The position numbers were made by a program, and so were the translations under genes. Shown one piece after another: positions 23,236-31,181 of a DNA stretch of 33,297 nt. The DNA lies in contig JAPPES010000145.1 in NCBI GenBank assembly GCA_028824125.1, positions 1 to 33,297 on the forward strand, read 5' to 3'. Each line of letters opens with the position of its first letter. The first letter of the stretch is position 1. The notes below the pieces were generated by a model that saw only the letters and a program-made list of their open reading frames with translations, was not told the DNA's origin and ran no database searches. Source of the DNA: Candidatus Poribacteria bacterium. GTDB taxonomy: Bacteria; Poribacteria; WGA-4E; WGA-3G.

Positions 23236-24195
23236 ATGTTTCGGGTAACCAAACCAGAAGGCTTCGGCAATATCCAATTAGAAGAGGTGCCGATTCCAGA
23301 AATAAACGCAAACCAGATTCGGGTTAAGACAGATACAACTTTAATCAGTCGTGGTTCTGAACTTTTTAGGCGATACATTCTTGAAGATGCAGTTTCCCCT
23401 TCAATCATGGGGTATTCTCTCACAGGTACTGTGGATGCTGTCGAAGATCGGATCACGGGATATCGTGTAGGTGGTCGGGTGATGGTTGTAGCACCACACG
23501 CCGAATACGTAGTTGCTGAACCGAACGCAACTGATGGGCGGATCGTACATCTTCCTGAAGATGTCAGTTTTGAAGAAGGAACTTTTCTACCACTTGCAAC
23601 CAGCTCTGTCGCTTGGGCAGACTCATCAGGTGTCCAAGCAGGTGACACAGTCGTTGTTTTGGGACAAGGTTTGGTTGGCAGTTTGATGATGCAGGTTGTC
23701 CGTAGTTATTCACCTGAACGAATTATCACTGTTGATGCGTTATCGTTGCGATGTGAGTTATCACTTCAACTCGGTGCGGATGTAGCAATAAACGCTAAAG
23801 AGGAAGACCCTATCCAAGCGGTGCGTCGACTTACCGATGGGAAAGGTGCGGATTTGGTAATAGATTGTGTCGGTGGACATGCAGGCATCATGTCTTTTGA
23901 ACAAGCGCAGGATATGGTACGTCAATATGGAATTATCCAGCTCATTGCACTCTATCAACAAAAACCGCTCCCTTTACATTCGTCAAAGATGATGAGTAAA
24001 AGACTTGTCGCTGGCATTCTCACTGATGAGCCACGTTCAAATATCGCTGCCCGCGCGTTGCAGAAAATACAGAACGGTGAGATTCGTGCATCTGAAATGA
24101 TAACACACCGTTTTCACTATACAGAAGCGAAAGCCGCTTTTGATCTATTATGGAATACACCTGGGGATACACTCGGTGTATTGATAAAGTGGTAA
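23236..24195 (+). CDS. Zinc-less MDR-superfamily (alcohol dehydrogenase-like) oxidoreductase
   Basis: A 319-residue medium-chain dehydrogenase/reductase. It has the GroES-like N-terminal domain (VKTDTTLISRGSELFRRYIL), a nucleotide-binding fold beginning VVVLGQGLVGSLMMQVVRSY at about 138-157, and GADVAINAKEE...GADLVIDCVGG. Neither the four structural-zinc cysteines nor the catalytic Cys/His pair are recognisable, so it likely works without zinc, as BchC-like and quinone-reductase-like members do. GAGGAG precedes the ATG at 23236. The methyltransferase follows 19 bases later in the same direction. Substrate unknown. Confidence 0.85.
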   Translation: MFRVTKPEGFGNIQLEEVPIPEINANQIRVKTDTTLISRGSELFRRYILEDAVSPSIMGYSLTGTVDAVEDRITGYRVGGRVMVVAPHAEYVVAEPNATDGRIVHLPEDVSFEEGTFLPLATSSVAWADSSGVQAGDTVVVLGQGLVGSLMMQVVRSYSPERIITVDALSLRCELSLQLGADVAINAKEEDPIQAVRRLTDGKGADLVIDCVGGHAGIMSFEQAQDMVRQYGIIQLIALYQQKPLPLHSSKMMSKRLVAGILTDEPRSNIAARALQKIQNGEIRASEMITHRFHYTEAKAAFDLLWNTPGDTLGVLIKW

Positions 24196-24214
24196 AAGCG
24201 AAATTCCTAATAGT

Positions 24215-24787
24215 ATGACACCAGACACACAATCTGAACTTACCTTTCAGACAAAATTGCGCGGATTTGACCTCGCCTTTACTACCACGTGGGGGCTATT
24301 TTCACCAAAAGCGGTTGATGCAGGAACACAGCTGTTGATAGAACAGTTGGAAATTGAAGAAGGAGACACTTGTCTCGATCTTGGATGTGGGTACGGTGCA
24401 ATTGGTGTGGCTATGGCAAAATGTCCACAAACAGCAGATGTCTATATGGTGGACAAAGATTTTGTCGCTATAGAATATGCTCGTAAAAATGTTACACAGA
24501 ATCAACTTTCAAATTGTCATGTCCTTTTAAGCAACGGATTCAGCCATCTACCCGACATCCAATTTGATGTTATCGCTTCTAATCTACCAGCTAATGTTGG
24601 CAAAGAACTCCTACAGATATTTTTTATTGATGCAAAGCGACATCTCAAACAAAATGGAAGGATGTATGTCGTAACAATTTCTGGGTTGCGAGAATTTATC
24701 AAACGCAATTTTTTGAAAGTTTTTGGAAACTATTGTAAGGTTAAACAACGGAACACACATACAGTTGCAATGGCAACTGTATCTTAA
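24215..24787 (+). CDS. RsmC-like class I SAM-dependent methyltransferase
   Basis: A 190-residue single-domain methyltransferase. SAM-binding motif I is LDLGCGYGAIG (54-64) with acidic VDKD at 79-82; motif IV reads SNLPAN (122-127), a variant of the NPP(F/Y) motif that marks N-methyltransferases acting on RNA bases or proteins. Gly-Phe-Asp-Leu N-terminus and GLFSPKAVDAG match the RsmC C-terminal half (16S rRNA G1207 methylase), without RsmC's inactive N-terminal domain. No convincing ribosome site; it follows the MDR gene by 19 bases and is likely co-translated. Target not certain because of the altered NPPF. Confidence 0.8.
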   Translation: MTPDTQSELTFQTKLRGFDLAFTTTWGLFSPKAVDAGTQLLIEQLEIEEGDTCLDLGCGYGAIGVAMAKCPQTADVYMVDKDFVAIEYARKNVTQNQLSNCHVLLSNGFSHLPDIQFDVIASNLPANVGKELLQIFFIDAKRHLKQNGRMYVVTISGLREFIKRNFLKVFGNYCKVKQRNTHTVAMATVS

Positions 24788-24810
24788 TTGAGGGGAATAT
24801 AGGAATAAAT

Positions 24811-26340
24811 TTGAAAATCAAATTCAATCTTTTGTGGGGTATGACTATGAAATTATCAAAATTTGTTTGGATATCTGCGCTACTGTTGGTAGCTATAGTT
24901 TTGATTTGCGAAGCATCGGAGACTGACCAATTGAAATTTGAAGAAATGTTAAAACAACCCGAAGAACATTGGTATGACTTGACCATGATGGGCATGAAAA
25001 TAGGATATATGCATATATATCTTGAAAAAACTGAGTATCAAGGCGAGGAAATGATTCGAAGTAGAACAGACATGGTCATGCAATTTAAAGGTTTTGGGAA
25101 TAACATGAAAATTGAGATGAACCGTATTGAGTATTCGGATTCCAATTTCAAACCTCGCTATTTTGTCTTAACTTCTAATGAATCTGGGGAGAAAAAAGTT
25201 GAAGGAAAAATTAAAGATAACGTAGCATATATGAAGACGACCCTTAACGGTCAAACAACAGAATCAGAAATTGACGTTCCCGAAAACACGATCTCCGATA
25301 CTGTCGCCGTGAACTACCTCTTATCTAAAGACCAATTGAAAATCGGTGAAAAACTCAACTATAACACGTTCAGCTTCGACCTACTTCAATCCATAAAAAC
25401 AGAACTTAGCGTTGTAGATGAAGCGAGTTTAACGTATCAATCTAAAGAAAAACAGGTCTATATTTTAAAACAAGAACTGGACATTATGGGCGGCATTACC
25501 GCACGTTTATGGATTACTCCTGATGGCACAACCTACAAATCTGCAACAGATATGATGGGATTGTCTATGGTGGCAACGAAAACAGATAGGGAAACTGCCC
25601 TGGATGCCGTTGAAGAAGTTGATCTTGTGTTAAACACTCGTATTATCCCGACAGGTAAAAAACCAAAACAGAACGCAGCGCGGTTTGTTGCAAGTGTACA
25701 ACTATCAGAAGGTAGTCTCAAAGAAGCTATTATGACCAGAGACCACCAAAAACTTGCGTTGAATTCCGAACGGTCTGGAACACTTTCTATTGAAATTCCA
25801 GAGATAGAAGACGGAAATTGTGTTGATTTACCGGTTGAGGATCCTGAACTTCAAACTTTTCTTTCGTCAACTGCCTTTATTGAAGCCGCCCATCCAAATA
25901 TACGCGCAAAAGCAGTGGAAATCTTAGATGGAGAAAGCAATTCCTGGCGAGCAGCAAAAAAACTAAGCACATGGGTCTACAAATCTATTCGCAATAAAAA
26001 ATTAAGTGGTGGTTTCAATTCATCACTGAAAACGCTTGAATCGCTTTCTGGGGATTGCACAGAACATACTGTGCTGTTGATAGCGATGGCACGTTCAGTC
26101 GGAATTCCAGCACGTATCTGTTCAGGATTAGTGTTTTCAAAAGATGCGTTTTATTATCATTTCTGGCCAGAGGTATACGTCGGCACATGGGTTCAAATGG
26201 ATCCTACATTAGGACAAATTATCGCTGATGCGAATCATATTCAACTCCAGGGGAACATATTAGAATCGGGCACTATGGTTGAATTCACGGAAGGGGTTTT
26301 CCGTACTCTCAATCAGCTTGAAATTGACATTGTTGAATGA
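24811..26340 (+). CDS. Exported transglutaminase-like domain protein
   Basis: A 509-residue protein (from TTG at 24811) with an N-terminal hydrophobic signal (ISALLLVAIVLICEA), a beta-rich middle region and a transglutaminase-like (cysteine protease-fold) domain near the C-terminus. The catalytic triad is visible: C416 in LSGDCTEHT, H450 in YYHFWPEVYV and D464 in MDPTLG. In bacteria such domains cleave or cross-link peptides, often in the envelope and often beside VWA/BatA-type genes, as here. AGGA lies 6 bases before the TTG; ATG starts at 24841 or 24847 would give a more usual signal length and are equally plausible. An inserted repeat block separates it from the BatA-like gene. Confidence 0.85.
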   Translation: MKIKFNLLWGMTMKLSKFVWISALLLVAIVLICEASETDQLKFEEMLKQPEEHWYDLTMMGMKIGYMHIYLEKTEYQGEEMIRSRTDMVMQFKGFGNNMKIEMNRIEYSDSNFKPRYFVLTSNESGEKKVEGKIKDNVAYMKTTLNGQTTESEIDVPENTISDTVAVNYLLSKDQLKIGEKLNYNTFSFDLLQSIKTELSVVDEASLTYQSKEKQVYILKQELDIMGGITARLWITPDGTTYKSATDMMGLSMVATKTDRETALDAVEEVDLVLNTRIIPTGKKPKQNAARFVASVQLSEGSLKEAIMTRDHQKLALNSERSGTLSIEIPEIEDGNCVDLPVEDPELQTFLSSTAFIEAAHPNIRAKAVEILDGESNSWRAAKKLSTWVYKSIRNKKLSGGFNSSLKTLESLSGDCTEHTVLLIAMARSVGIPARICSGLVFSKDAFYYHFWPEVYVGTWVQMDPTLGQIIADANHIQLQGNILESGTMVEFTEGVFRTLNQLEIDIVE

Positions 26341-26353
26341 GGAATTGAGCGGG

Positions 26354-26838
26354 TTATAATAAAATCCGAAAATATGTTCATATTTCAATGAATAACAATC
26401 CCGACATGCTCTCGCTGGCGAGGTGGGGAATCATGGCGAATACCCATAGGTGTAAACTTAATGATTTTCCAATATGGGAAATCTTCTTCAGTCCCGTAGG
26501 GACGCAATGTTTATAGAGAAACGTTCTCACTGCCCACTTGAGTTCCGTAGGAACGATATGTGGATAACAAAGACATTAGATAAACATATCGTCCCTACGG
26601 GACTAAAGAGACCTTGTTCGACCGTGATCTATAAACATATCGTCCCTACGGGACTGAAGAGGGACAATCCCAATAACAACGCGTATTGAGAAGGGTCATA
26701 ATGATTCAGACGTTTTCTTAAGTTTACACCTATGGGGAATCATGGCGAATATCACACGCGTATTCGCCCAATGGCATTGGTCCCGTTGATTTCTTCCTAA
26801 CCTCGCCAATGTCCAGCTAATTGTGGATTTTACTATAA
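26354..26838. repeat. Family A repeat (inverted), interrupted by family E
   Basis: The left end TTATAATAAAATCCGAAAAT and the complement of the right end TTATAGTAAAATCCACAATT are terminal inverted repeats. The inner GGCGAGG / CCTCGCC module survives in two halves, one on each side of the family E insertion. It starts 13 bases after the transglutaminase stop. Confidence 0.75.
26443..26736. repeat. MITE-like repeat, family E, with 15-bp target duplication
   Basis: Perfect 19-bp terminal inverted repeats CCCATAGGTGTAAACTTAA. The 15-bp sequence GAATCATGGCGAATA occurs immediately left (26428-26442) and right (26737-26751). Inside, CGTCCCTACGGGACT-type hairpins occur about four times, two of them with AAACATATCGTCCCTACGGG. 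The 294-bp element has no transposase. Confidence 0.8.
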
Positions 26839-26890
26839 ATGAATAAAAATCGCTTTCGCAGGTGATACAGGCAACAGGAGCAGATTACGA

Positions 26891-28957
26891 TTGGCTTTTC
26901 TTAACCCACTTTTTCTTTTTGGCTTATTGGCTGCCACTATTCCGCTACTTATCCATCTATGGAGCCGCCGCCAAGCGGTAACTGTAGACTTTAGCAGTTT
27001 AATGTTCTTGATTGCAGCGCATCGCCAAAATGCCCGCAGGCTGCAACTCAAACAACTGCTGATCCTACTTTTGAGGATGTTAATTGTAGCACTTATTGCA
27101 CTCGCGTTGGCACGTCCTTTCCTCACACTTGGGCTTCCACTTGCTGCTGTGCGCGCCAAAACTGACGTCGTAATCGTTTTGGATAATTCTTACAGTATGG
27201 GGTACCAAGACGTTGATGGTGTCTGGTTTGAGAAAGCAAAAACTTTGGGGACTGACGTACTCCGTTCTCTTCGCCATGGAGATTCCGCCAGTCTCATTTT
27301 AATGTCGGATGCTCCGAAACCTATTTTCCGACAACTTACGCCTGACGTTGATAGTGTTATAGAAGCGATTCAAAACGCAGAAGTATCTTATCGCGCTACA
27401 AACGTCCAACCAAGCATTGAACTTGCACACGAAATCCTTTCTGAGTCAATCCAACAGAATAAAGAACTCTATCTTATTTCCGATTTTGCCCAAAACGGTT
27501 GGGATAATTGGGAAACGGTTGCGAATCGATCTGGTTCTCGAATTGTGCTACTGCCTGTTAGTGAAAAGATTTCACATAATACAAATATTGAAGAAATTCT
27601 ACCTTCTCATCAACTAATCGGTGTTGATTTACCATTTCATTTGAACACTACAATTAAAAATAATTCTGATGCCCCAGTAGCACAAACGACACTGACGTTC
27701 TTTGTGGAAGATGAGAAAAGGAAAACACAGACTTTTTCTGCTACAGCAGATGAATCAATAATGACGACTTTAACACATACATTTTCGGCACCAGGGACAC
27801 ATACTGGATACTTTGCGTTAACTGATGATCGCTTGAATGTGGATAATCGCCGATATTTTGCGCTTGAAGCACTCGGTGAAATTCGGGTGCTTTGTGTCGG
27901 TGAACAGACAGAATATCTAAAATTGGCACTGAATCCATTGGGAAGCAAGCAAACTGTGGAAGTGCCTATGATACAACCGACTGCGTGTACTGCTGCTGAA
28001 TTTGATACGTTTCCTCTTGAAGAGTTTGACATTATCCTTCTTGCAGATGGACCAGAGATTTCTGCCGGAGGAGAAGCACAGTTACGTGAGTTCATCCGCC
28101 AAGGGAAAAGTATAATTGTTTTCGGCTCTGCCAGTCACAATCTATCGTGGGCACCTGCTCAATTTGGTCAACCGATTAGATGGCAGGTTCCGCAACAGGT
28201 CAGTAAATATGAAGAGACACATCCTATCTTTGAGATTTTTCCAGAGAATGTCCTTTCAGGTCAATATGGACCGCAATTTTATGAAGGTATGGCGGTAACT
28301 CCTGCTCCCGATGCAACTGTTATTGCACGTTTTGGCGATGAAACACCGTTTCTCATAGAACGGCGTGAAGGTAAAAGCCATATCCTATTCTTTAACTGTA
28401 GTCTCCAACAGCAACCTAATAGTAGTGAACTACTTGTTAATCCGTATTTCTTACCGCTCCTTCAACACAGTGTGCTTTATGTAATACGGAGTGACATGCG
28501 AAAAAATATAAACGTTGGCGAAGCCTACATAGCCAGTTATCCGCAGAATTATGGCGGCCAAGCGTGGATTAAAAGACTTGAATCACCAGATGAGGATACC
28601 ATGACTGCAGTTCCAATTGGTGAAGATGGAGAAATACGTTTTGAGTCTACAGAACTCCCCGGTATCTATCAAGTAGACGTGAAAGCAGAAGATAGACTAT
28701 TCAGAGACTTTTTTGCTGTCAATGTCTCATCTGCTGAAGCCGATTTGACTTCCATTTCTCTGCAGCAAGCATCTGAACGCGTCAACGCACAAACCGGTTC
28801 GACGAATGAAATAGGTGAATTGGACACTGAAGCATTAGACATCAAAAGACATGGCAGGGAAATTTGGGGCGAATTGCTTGTTTTAGCAGTTTGCCTTTTG
28901 CTCCTTGAAGGTTTTCTTTCCAACCGTCAAAGCAGATTAACTGCAGGTGAAGCATAA
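26891..28957 (+). CDS. BatA-domain / von Willebrand factor A-domain membrane protein
   Basis: A 688-residue protein. The TTG start at 26891 is chosen because the resulting AFLNPLFLFGLLAATIPLLI matches the highly conserved start of BatA-type N-terminal domains, with AGGAG upstream. Transmembrane helices lie at about 7-22 and 57-78. The VWA domain starts near 92 with MIDAS residues D98-x-S100-x-S102 (DNSYS). A long periplasmic or cytoplasmic region and a final helix (WGELLVLAVCLLLLEGF) follow. BatA/VWA proteins usually act with MoxR-type AAA ATPases, DUF58 and transglutaminase proteins in envelope assembly or stress; only the transglutaminase is here. The stop overlaps the Omp85 start by one base (TAATG). 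Confidence 0.85.
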   Translation: MAFLNPLFLFGLLAATIPLLIHLWSRRQAVTVDFSSLMFLIAAHRQNARRLQLKQLLILLLRMLIVALIALALARPFLTLGLPLAAVRAKTDVVIVLDNSYSMGYQDVDGVWFEKAKTLGTDVLRSLRHGDSASLILMSDAPKPIFRQLTPDVDSVIEAIQNAEVSYRATNVQPSIELAHEILSESIQQNKELYLISDFAQNGWDNWETVANRSGSRIVLLPVSEKISHNTNIEEILPSHQLIGVDLPFHLNTTIKNNSDAPVAQTTLTFFVEDEKRKTQTFSATADESIMTTLTHTFSAPGTHTGYFALTDDRLNVDNRRYFALEALGEIRVLCVGEQTEYLKLALNPLGSKQTVEVPMIQPTACTAAEFDTFPLEEFDIILLADGPEISAGGEAQLREFIRQGKSIIVFGSASHNLSWAPAQFGQPIRWQVPQQVSKYEETHPIFEIFPENVLSGQYGPQFYEGMAVTPAPDATVIARFGDETPFLIERREGKSHILFFNCSLQQQPNSSELLVNPYFLPLLQHSVLYVIRSDMRKNINVGEAYIASYPQNYGGQAWIKRLESPDEDTMTAVPIGEDGEIRFESTELPGIYQVDVKAEDRLFRDFFAVNVSSAEADLTSISLQQASERVNAQTGSTNEIGELDTEALDIKRHGREIWGELLVLAVCLLLLEGFLSNRQSRLTAGEA

Positions 28958-30924
28958 TGTCAGATTGCAAGAGGTTTTTCAGTTTTTACAGTCTTATCTG
29001 TCCTACCATACGCCTATGTGCTACTTGTCTACACTGTCCTTTTTTATATTTAATTGTGATATTTTGCCTCAATCCACAACCTGTTTTTGGTAATCAAGCG
29101 AATGTTGTCCGTAGTCTTATAATAGAGGGAGATCACTCATTTTCCACAGAACAAATTAAGAATTTAATGCAAACAAGCATTGGTGAACCCTATGATGCTG
29201 AGATATTGAAAAAGGATGTTGAAAAAATTACCCGTTTTTTACAAAATAAAGGCATCAAGTACGCAAGAGTCACTGAAGACCCTAAAAAATTGGACGATGG
29301 TTTTTATATTGGAATAAAGATTGCTGAAGGGAGAATTGGGGAAATCACGGTATCTGGAAATACGAAAACCAGAGATTATGTAATTTTACGGGAACTTCTA
29401 TTTCAGAAAGGTGATGTCTACATAGAAGCAGACAAAAAAGAGAGTGAACGGATTTTAAGACAGAAACGTTATATCGGTGCCGCAAAGATTGAGTCTAAAT
29501 GGGATGCAGAATTGGAAAATGTCGCAATTCATGCTACCGTTACAGAACTTTTTTCTATCACCGGTGCGCTTGACCCAGGAATTAACAATCAGAGCGGATA
29601 TTTTCTTGCTCAAGTAAGGGAATCTAATATTTTTGGGTCTGGGCAAGCAGGGCAAATTAGATATGAACGGATTACTGAAGCGGGCGAAAAAACGCGTGGG
29701 TTTTTTACTTGGAGATATAGGATGCCCCGTCTTGTCAATTCTCATTGGAATTTTGATAGTGAATATGTTCAGAAACGTGAAGGGGATTCATGGCGTGTTT
29801 TATTGGAACGACCTCAATATACTTTAAAAAGCCGTTGGAGTGCAAGTTTTAGCATCTCTGAACTGATAAATCAAGTCCGTTGGTACGAAAATGGAGAAAA
29901 AACAGATATTTTTGAGCAAACTCTTCACAAAACATCCGGCAATATACTACAGTACTTTGGAGACCGTCACCATCAAAACTACTTAGGTTTCTGGTTTGAC
30001 TCACACCGCACAACCTATCTGCCAATTGAGTCTATCAGGGTTTCAGACGCGTCACCATCTAACCGTAACATCAAGCGTGTAGGCATTACTGTTGGTCGAA
30101 GAAATGTCGGCTTCCATCAAACACGATTCCTCAGAGGCATGGGGGGAGATGAAGATTTTATCACAGGCTCTCACTTCAGCACTTCCTTTGGATATGCTTC
30201 TCCGTTATACGGTTCTGAGCGCACCGAATATTATGCATCCCTCGGTATTAATGGCGGTTGGATAAGTCGAGATCGTTTTTTTGGCATGGCACTTATTGAT
30301 TTTTCAACAAGTTTTACTGATCAGGTTGAACGTTCTGTTCTTCAAGCACGAAGTTCGTTATATTTTCGTGATGTATTTAACACCGGCGACATTTATAGAG
30401 TAGATACAGGATTCCGTGAAAACGGTTTATTTGATTTGCAACAGACGTTTGTCGCGCAATTTAAAACGGAGATGCAGTTCGGGTGGCGCGGTGAGAGCCA
30501 AGTTACCTTAGGGGCTGCTAACGGTTTGCGTGGATACGGACTTAGACAGTTTAACGGTGAAAAAATGATAGTGCTAAGTTTAGAAAGCCGGACCCTTTGC
30601 GGAGGTGATTTTTTTAGAAAGATTAATGACGGTCTAACAAAGGTTGCTACATTCTGTGCTAAGCCTTTTATTAATGACCGCATCGTTGACCTTGGCCTTG
30701 TTCTGAGTGCAACCGCTTTCACAGATATTGGTTACATCTGGGATAGCTATAGGACATTTGATATAAAAGCAGTTAAACCGAGCGTAGGGTTTGGGGTGCG
30801 CGGTAGCGTTTCTCAGGTAAGCGATGCAGGCATCTTTCGGATTGAACTCGCGTTTCCGCTTGATCCATCATTCACACCCCCATTGCAACCGCAGCTTTTT
30901 TTTGGTGTTGAGCGAGCATTCTAA
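28957..30924 (+). CDS. Omp85 family outer-membrane protein (BamA/TamA-like)
   Basis: A 655-residue outer-membrane protein with an N-terminal signal or anchor (to about residue 45, ...NPQPVFG), two POTRA-like repeats (about 49-118 and 120-195; GDHSFSTEQIKNLMQTSIGE and VSGNTKTRDYVILRELLFQK) and a C-terminal 16-stranded-barrel region (about 215-655). The loop-6 signature is LRGYG at about 523-527 (R525 equivalent to the VRGF Arg), and the chain ends VERAF with the terminal Phe typical of outer-membrane beta-signals. Fewer POTRAs than BamA (five) or TamA (three) suggest a specialised exporter or insertion factor. It is translationally coupled to the BatA/VWA gene. Confidence 0.88.
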   Translation: MSDCKRFFSFYSLICPTIRLCATCLHCPFLYLIVIFCLNPQPVFGNQANVVRSLIIEGDHSFSTEQIKNLMQTSIGEPYDAEILKKDVEKITRFLQNKGIKYARVTEDPKKLDDGFYIGIKIAEGRIGEITVSGNTKTRDYVILRELLFQKGDVYIEADKKESERILRQKRYIGAAKIESKWDAELENVAIHATVTELFSITGALDPGINNQSGYFLAQVRESNIFGSGQAGQIRYERITEAGEKTRGFFTWRYRMPRLVNSHWNFDSEYVQKREGDSWRVLLERPQYTLKSRWSASFSISELINQVRWYENGEKTDIFEQTLHKTSGNILQYFGDRHHQNYLGFWFDSHRTTYLPIESIRVSDASPSNRNIKRVGITVGRRNVGFHQTRFLRGMGGDEDFITGSHFSTSFGYASPLYGSERTEYYASLGINGGWISRDRFFGMALIDFSTSFTDQVERSVLQARSSLYFRDVFNTGDIYRVDTGFRENGLFDLQQTFVAQFKTEMQFGWRGESQVTLGAANGLRGYGLRQFNGEKMIVLSLESRTLCGGDFFRKINDGLTKVATFCAKPFINDRIVDLGLVLSATAFTDIGYIWDSYRTFDIKAVKPSVGFGVRGSVSQVSDAGIFRIELAFPLDPSFTPPLQPQLFFGVERAF

Positions 30925-30930
30925 ATTTCA

Positions 30931-31042
30931 TTATAGTAAAATCCACAATTACCTGGACATTGGCGAGGTTAGGAAACCTCGTCAGCGTTATATGGTGTGG
31001 GATTGTTATTCATTGAAATGTCCACATATTTTCGGATTTTAT
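30931..31042. repeat. Family A repeat, interrupted at its right end by family D
   Basis: The left end TTATAGTAAAATCCACAATT starts 6 bases after the Omp85 stop. It has a GGCGAGGTT / AACCTCGTC hairpin (30962-30983; one G-T wobble) and a right arm TGTCCACATATTTTCGGATT that is cut within its last bases by a family D element. Confidence 0.7.
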
Positions 31043-31155
31043 ACCAATTCTATAAATTATTTTCTCTTTTAAAAAGAAATGTCCGAGGCGCAATGAATTG
31101 CGCGACTACAAACGGGTTATTTCTTTAAAAGAAGGTTATTTTTCAGAAATGGTAT
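31041..31155. repeat. MITE-like repeat, family D, copy 2
   Basis: Close copy of 4609-4722, with ends ATACCAATTCTATAAATTAT and complement ATACCATTTCTGAAAAATAA, and the same GAGGCGCAATGAATTGCGCG centre. It ends 26 bases before the start of the next gene. Confidence 0.7.
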
Positions 31156-31181
31156 TACCATAAAAACAGTGATACAGATTT

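Larger units (their letters stand above)
26341..26890. other. Intergenic region, 550 bp, filled by nested repeats
   Basis: Nearly all of it is one family A element (26354-26838) interrupted by a family E element (26443-26736). The short ORF here repeating HIVPTGLKR is a translation of hairpin repeats, not a gene. Only the last 50 bases, with an AGGAG site, belong to the next gene. Confidence 0.65.

Noticed and set aside
23124..23648. Minus-strand ORF of 174 codons opposite the MDR gene
   Set aside because: Ser/Thr/Arg-rich shadow of the real plus-strand gene, without a family match or ribosome-binding site.
26490..26665. Possible CRISPR array (repeated ATCGTCCCTACGGGACT)
   Set aside because: Only a few units, in both orientations and with irregular spacing, all inside a terminal-inverted-repeat element; no cas genes nearby.
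26474..26689. 71-codon ORF with repeated HIVPTGLKR
   Set aside because: The repeated peptide is the translation of CGTCCCTACGGGACT hairpins inside the family E element; no ribosome-binding site.
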